Assembly: GCA_965657505.1 (NCBI GenBank)
Contig: CBFHON010000001.1
Location: 317,837 to 381,836, forward strand
Length of the DNA: 64,000 nt
Origin: TMED109 sp002171375
GTDB lineage: Bacteria > Pseudomonadota > Alphaproteobacteria > TMED109
Direction of reading: 5' to 3'
Part shown: one piece after another, positions 61,830-64,000 of the stretch
Numbering within the stretch: the first letter of the stretch is position 1
How the letters are laid out: each line of letters opens with the position of its first letter
Notes under the pieces: model-generated
What the model saw: only the letters and a program-made list of their open reading frames with translations
Databases searched by the model: none
What the model was told of the DNA's origin: nothing
Position numbers and translations under genes: made by a program

Positions 61830-62612
61830 TTAAACGTAGCTATTATTATTATCATTCCACCAAGGGCTATCTGAAAAAGACCTCATATCTAATTCATGAG
61901 TCCAAACAGACCTTTGTTGCTGTGCTATATGAAAATATGTATCTGCAATTTTTTCTGGCAGCATTAAACCATCATGTTCCATACCTTTAGATTCTCTAAG
62001 TTTTTGAAAATTTTCAGGACCTAACATTTTACCTAATGTATCTGGTGCATCTACTGCACCATCGACAACTATATGTGCAATGTGTATTCCTTTTGGAGCA
62101 TATTCTGCATTTAAAGTTTGGCATAGCATTCTTCTTCCTCCCATTGCTGCAGCATGTGAATGTTGTTTAGGGTTACCTCTTACTGATGCTGTAGATGATG
62201 TTACAATTAATGTTCCTTTACCTCTTTTTTCCATATAAGGAAAAAGAGTTGATGCTGTTCTGAAAAGTGCAAAGGTTGCCATACGCCAACCTAATTCAAA
62301 TTGCTTATAACTTAAATCATTAAGGCTAACATCACCTATTTGCGCACCCAAATTAAATATAACAACTTCAATCGCCCCTATATTATTTTCTACCTCATTA
62401 ATAACATTTTCAATTGTATCTTCTTTTACAGCATTAAGAATGTAACCAGAAGCAGAACCTCCTTCAGATTCTATAGATTTAACCATATTATCAAGACCTT
62501 CTTGATTAGCTCTCCTACATAAAGCAACATGGTAGCCTTCTGACGCAAAACGGTGCGCTGTATTTCCGCCTATTCCTGCGCCAGCACCCAATACTAAACA
62601 AACTGGTTTCAT
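61830..62612 (-). CDS. SDR-fold protein lacking the catalytic Tyr and Lys
   Basis: A 260-residue SDR-fold protein. The cofactor loop LGAGAGIGGNTAHRF and the serine block VTSSTASVRG (S139/S140) are kept, but 13 residues on, where YxxxK is expected, the sequence reads HAAAM: H153 and M157 replace Tyr and Lys. The NNAG motif is also changed to FNLGAQ. The rest (YAPKGIHIAHIVVDGAVDAP) follows a divergent SDR branch in which the Tyr is often altered. Reduction by the normal SDR mechanism seems unlikely, though NAD(P) binding is plausible. cysK lies 13 bases upstream on the same strand. Confidence 0.82.
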   Translation of the reverse strand: MKPVCLVLGAGAGIGGNTAHRFASEGYHVALCRRANQEGLDNMVKSIESEGGSASGYILNAVKEDTIENVINEVENNIGAIEVVIFNLGAQIGDVSLNDLSYKQFELGWRMATFALFRTASTLFPYMEKRGKGTLIVTSSTASVRGNPKQHSHAAAMGGRRMLCQTLNAEYAPKGIHIAHIVVDGAVDAPDTLGKMLGPENFQKLRESKGMEHDGLMLPEKIADTYFHIAQQQRSVWTHELDMRSFSDSPWWNDNNNSYV

Positions 62613-62625
62613 ACTCTTACCCTTT

Positions 62626-63711
62626 CTAATTATTTAAATGAAAACCAGGAGTGGATTTCATAATTTTAATTTCTTCTTCGTTCATATCTTCACTTATTTT
62701 CTCAAATAGCATAGTACTTAAATATCTCTCTCCAGTATCAGGAAGCATTGCTAAAATTACTGAACCATCTTTTACAGTATTAGCTAACTTTACAGCAACA
62801 GCTAAAGTTCCTCCACCTGAAATACCAGTAAGAATACCTTCTTGTTGAGCAAGCTTTATAGATGAATCTATCGATTCTGGTCCTGAAATTTTAATAAGCT
62901 CATCAAATAAACCTTTATCTATTGTTTCTTGGAGTACTAATGGAATAAAATCAGGAGTCCATCCTTGAATTAAATGAGGCTGAAATGCTGAATGACTTTT
63001 TGAGGCAAATCCTTCAGAACTTCTTTCTTGATGTTCACCAGATGATATTAGAGCTGCATTTTCTGGTTCAGTTAAAATAATTTTTGTATCTTTAAGTTTA
63101 CTTCTTATTTCTCTACCAATACCAGTTACTGTTCCTCCAGTTCCATAACCTGTAACAATATAATCTAATTTTTTTCCTTTAAAATCATTAATTATTTCTT
63201 GCGCTGTAGTTTGTTGGTGAATATCTGCATTTGCTTTTGATTCAAATTGACTTGCTAAAAACCAACCATTTAATTTAGCTAGCTCAATAGCTTTTTTATA
63301 CATACCTAAGCCTTTTTCTTCTTTAGGTGTTAAAATAACCTTTGCGCCATACATTCTCATTAGTTTTCTTCTTTCAATAGAAAATGATTCAGCCATTACT
63401 ATTACTAAAGGATAGCCTTTTTGGGCACAAACCATAGCCAAACCAACTCCTGTATTGCCTGATGTTGCTTCTATTACAGTTTGACCAGGCATAAGAAGAC
63501 CCTCTCTTTCAGCATCTTCTATAATATTTATAGCTAGTCTATCTTTTATAGATCCTGCAGGATTAAAAAATTCGGCTTTAACGTATATTGATGTATTATT
63601 GCGTGAAAATTTATCAAGTTTTATAACAGGAGTGTTACCTATAGTTTCTAATACATTTTGATATAATTTTCCTTGTCCGGTCGTAGTTCTTATTTCCTTA
63701 TTCATAGTCAT
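62626..63711 (-). CDS. cysK: Cysteine synthase A-type O-acetylserine sulfhydrylase
   Basis: CysK makes cysteine from O-acetylserine and sulfide using PLP. The 361-residue enzyme shows IGNTPVIKLDKF, the PLP lysine in NPAGSIKDRLA, the substrate loop TSGNTGVGLAM and GTGGTVTGIGREI. It is longer than many CysK proteins at its C-terminus (about 30 residues more). I chose the ATG at 63711, with GGAA eight bases upstream; ATGs at 63705 and 63732 are possible. It is co-directional with the atypical SDR gene downstream. A cystathionine beta-synthase-like enzyme is a less likely reading. Confidence 0.9.
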   Translation of the reverse strand: MTMNKEIRTTTGQGKLYQNVLETIGNTPVIKLDKFSRNNTSIYVKAEFFNPAGSIKDRLAINIIEDAEREGLLMPGQTVIEATSGNTGVGLAMVCAQKGYPLVIVMAESFSIERRKLMRMYGAKVILTPKEEKGLGMYKKAIELAKLNGWFLASQFESKANADIHQQTTAQEIINDFKGKKLDYIVTGYGTGGTVTGIGREIRSKLKDTKIILTEPENAALISSGEHQERSSEGFASKSHSAFQPHLIQGWTPDFIPLVLQETIDKGLFDELIKISGPESIDSSIKLAQQEGILTGISGGGTLAVAVKLANTVKDGSVILAMLPDTGERYLSTMLFEKISEDMNEEEIKIMKSTPGFHLNN

Positions 63712-63809
63712 TTTAATTCCATTTATGAGCAAGCATTATTTTATCATTAATAAAAAATATTTCAATTATTTATAATATTTATTAAAATAATTAAAAAGGG
63801 AAAATTTTT

Positions 63810-64000
63810 ATGACAACTAACAACGAACTTAATTATTCTATTAAGAAACACACGGCATATATAAAGATAAATAGGCCTCCAAATAATTATTTTGATGCAA
63901 GTTTAATTGAAAGTATTGCTGATATTTTAGATAAATTAGATAAAGAAATAAACTGTAGATCTATAATATTATATTCTGAGGGAAAAAACTTTTGTGCTGG
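63810..64000 (+). CDS. Enoyl-CoA hydratase/isomerase (crotonase) family protein, N-terminal part
   Basis: The frame opens with ATG at 63810 after an AAAAAGGGAAAA ribosome-binding region and runs off the window edge after 63 codons. It reads YIKINRPPNNYFDASLIESIADIL and then IILYSEGKNFCAG, the first half of the crotonase oxyanion-hole motif. The family is clear; the specific reaction is not, since the catalytic acids lie beyond the window. Confidence 0.8.
   Translation, partial: MTTNNELNYSIKKHTAYIKINRPPNNYFDASLIESIADILDKLDKEINCRSIILYSEGKNFCA

Noticed and set aside
1..64000. CRISPR arrays, transposons, prophage genes or riboswitches
   Set aside because: No regularly spaced repeats, transposase, integrase, phage structural genes or recognisable riboswitch cores were seen on either strand by eye.

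Overview
This is a compact, very AT-rich stretch of a bacterial chromosome, most likely from a streamlined marine-type alphaproteobacterium. Three things point there: the order DUF502 - recG (opposite strand) - sdhE - mfd, which is typical of Alphaproteobacteria; the dominance of TAA stops; and almost no intergenic space. Four convergent gene pairs even interleave their stop codons inside one YTAA tetranucleotide. I see no phage, insertion sequence, integrase or CRISPR array. Both window edges cut a gene: larA on the left and a crotonase-family gene on the right.

Layout. (1) 1-3885, minus strand: an alpha/beta hydrolase followed by larC-larE-larB-larA, which make and use the nickel-pincer nucleotide cofactor. 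(2) 3980-16531: a formate and molybdenum/tungsten-cofactor island. PurU releases formate; TusA-like, MoeA, MobB, FdhD and MobA build and sulfurate the pterin cofactor; a two-subunit NAD-dependent formate dehydrogenase of the FdwB/FdwA (FDH1) type oxidises formate; an OFA-family carrier moves formate or oxalate. A small cytochrome c and a PQQ-type sugar dehydrogenase sit inside the island. (3) 16565-20554: tRNA-Leu(GAG), a methyltransferase, a NIPSNAP protein, exported Sel1 and pentapeptide-repeat proteins, a probable haloacetate dehalogenase, and DUF502. (4) 20563-27949: recG, sdhE, mfd, a DsbA-like protein and an SDR. (5) 27946-34398: an OmpR/histidine-kinase pair, two acyl-CoA dehydrogenases, a degenerate ferredoxin-reductase-like protein and a redoxin. 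(6) 34522-39082: a GldA/GldF/GldG/DUF4340 ABC module. (7) 39084-45441: apt, an L,D-transpeptidase, an Lpp-like lipoprotein, an SDR, a tartrate/malate-type dehydrogenase, a nitrilase-superfamily protein without its catalytic cysteine, and a TrpB2-type PLP enzyme. (8) 45438-56772: aerobic benzoyl-CoA (box) catabolism, namely alpha/beta hydrolase, benzoate-CoA ligase and flavodoxin diverging from boxR-boxC-boxB, with a convergent branched-chain-type ABC transporter (livKHMGF). (9) 56910-64000: tRNA-Glu(UUC), a cytochrome c remnant, two small secreted proteins, a sugar-acid dehydratase, a thiolase-like protein, a second NIPSNAP protein, an SDR without its catalytic Tyr/Lys, cysK and the partial crotonase.

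How it works together. Benzoate would be imported (perhaps by the Liv system), activated to benzoyl-CoA, epoxidised by BoxB and cleaved by BoxC; cleavage releases formate, which the formate dehydrogenase elsewhere in the window could oxidise to NADH. BoxR probably controls the pathway through two perfect TGCA-N6-TGCA dyads, each lying over a -10 box. No boxA reductase or boxD aldehyde dehydrogenase is present here; the flavodoxin beside the ligase is the nearest candidate redox partner. The least explained elements are the Cys-to-Ala nitrilase/TrpB2 pair, the Gld-like ABC module and the degenerate ferredoxin reductase.
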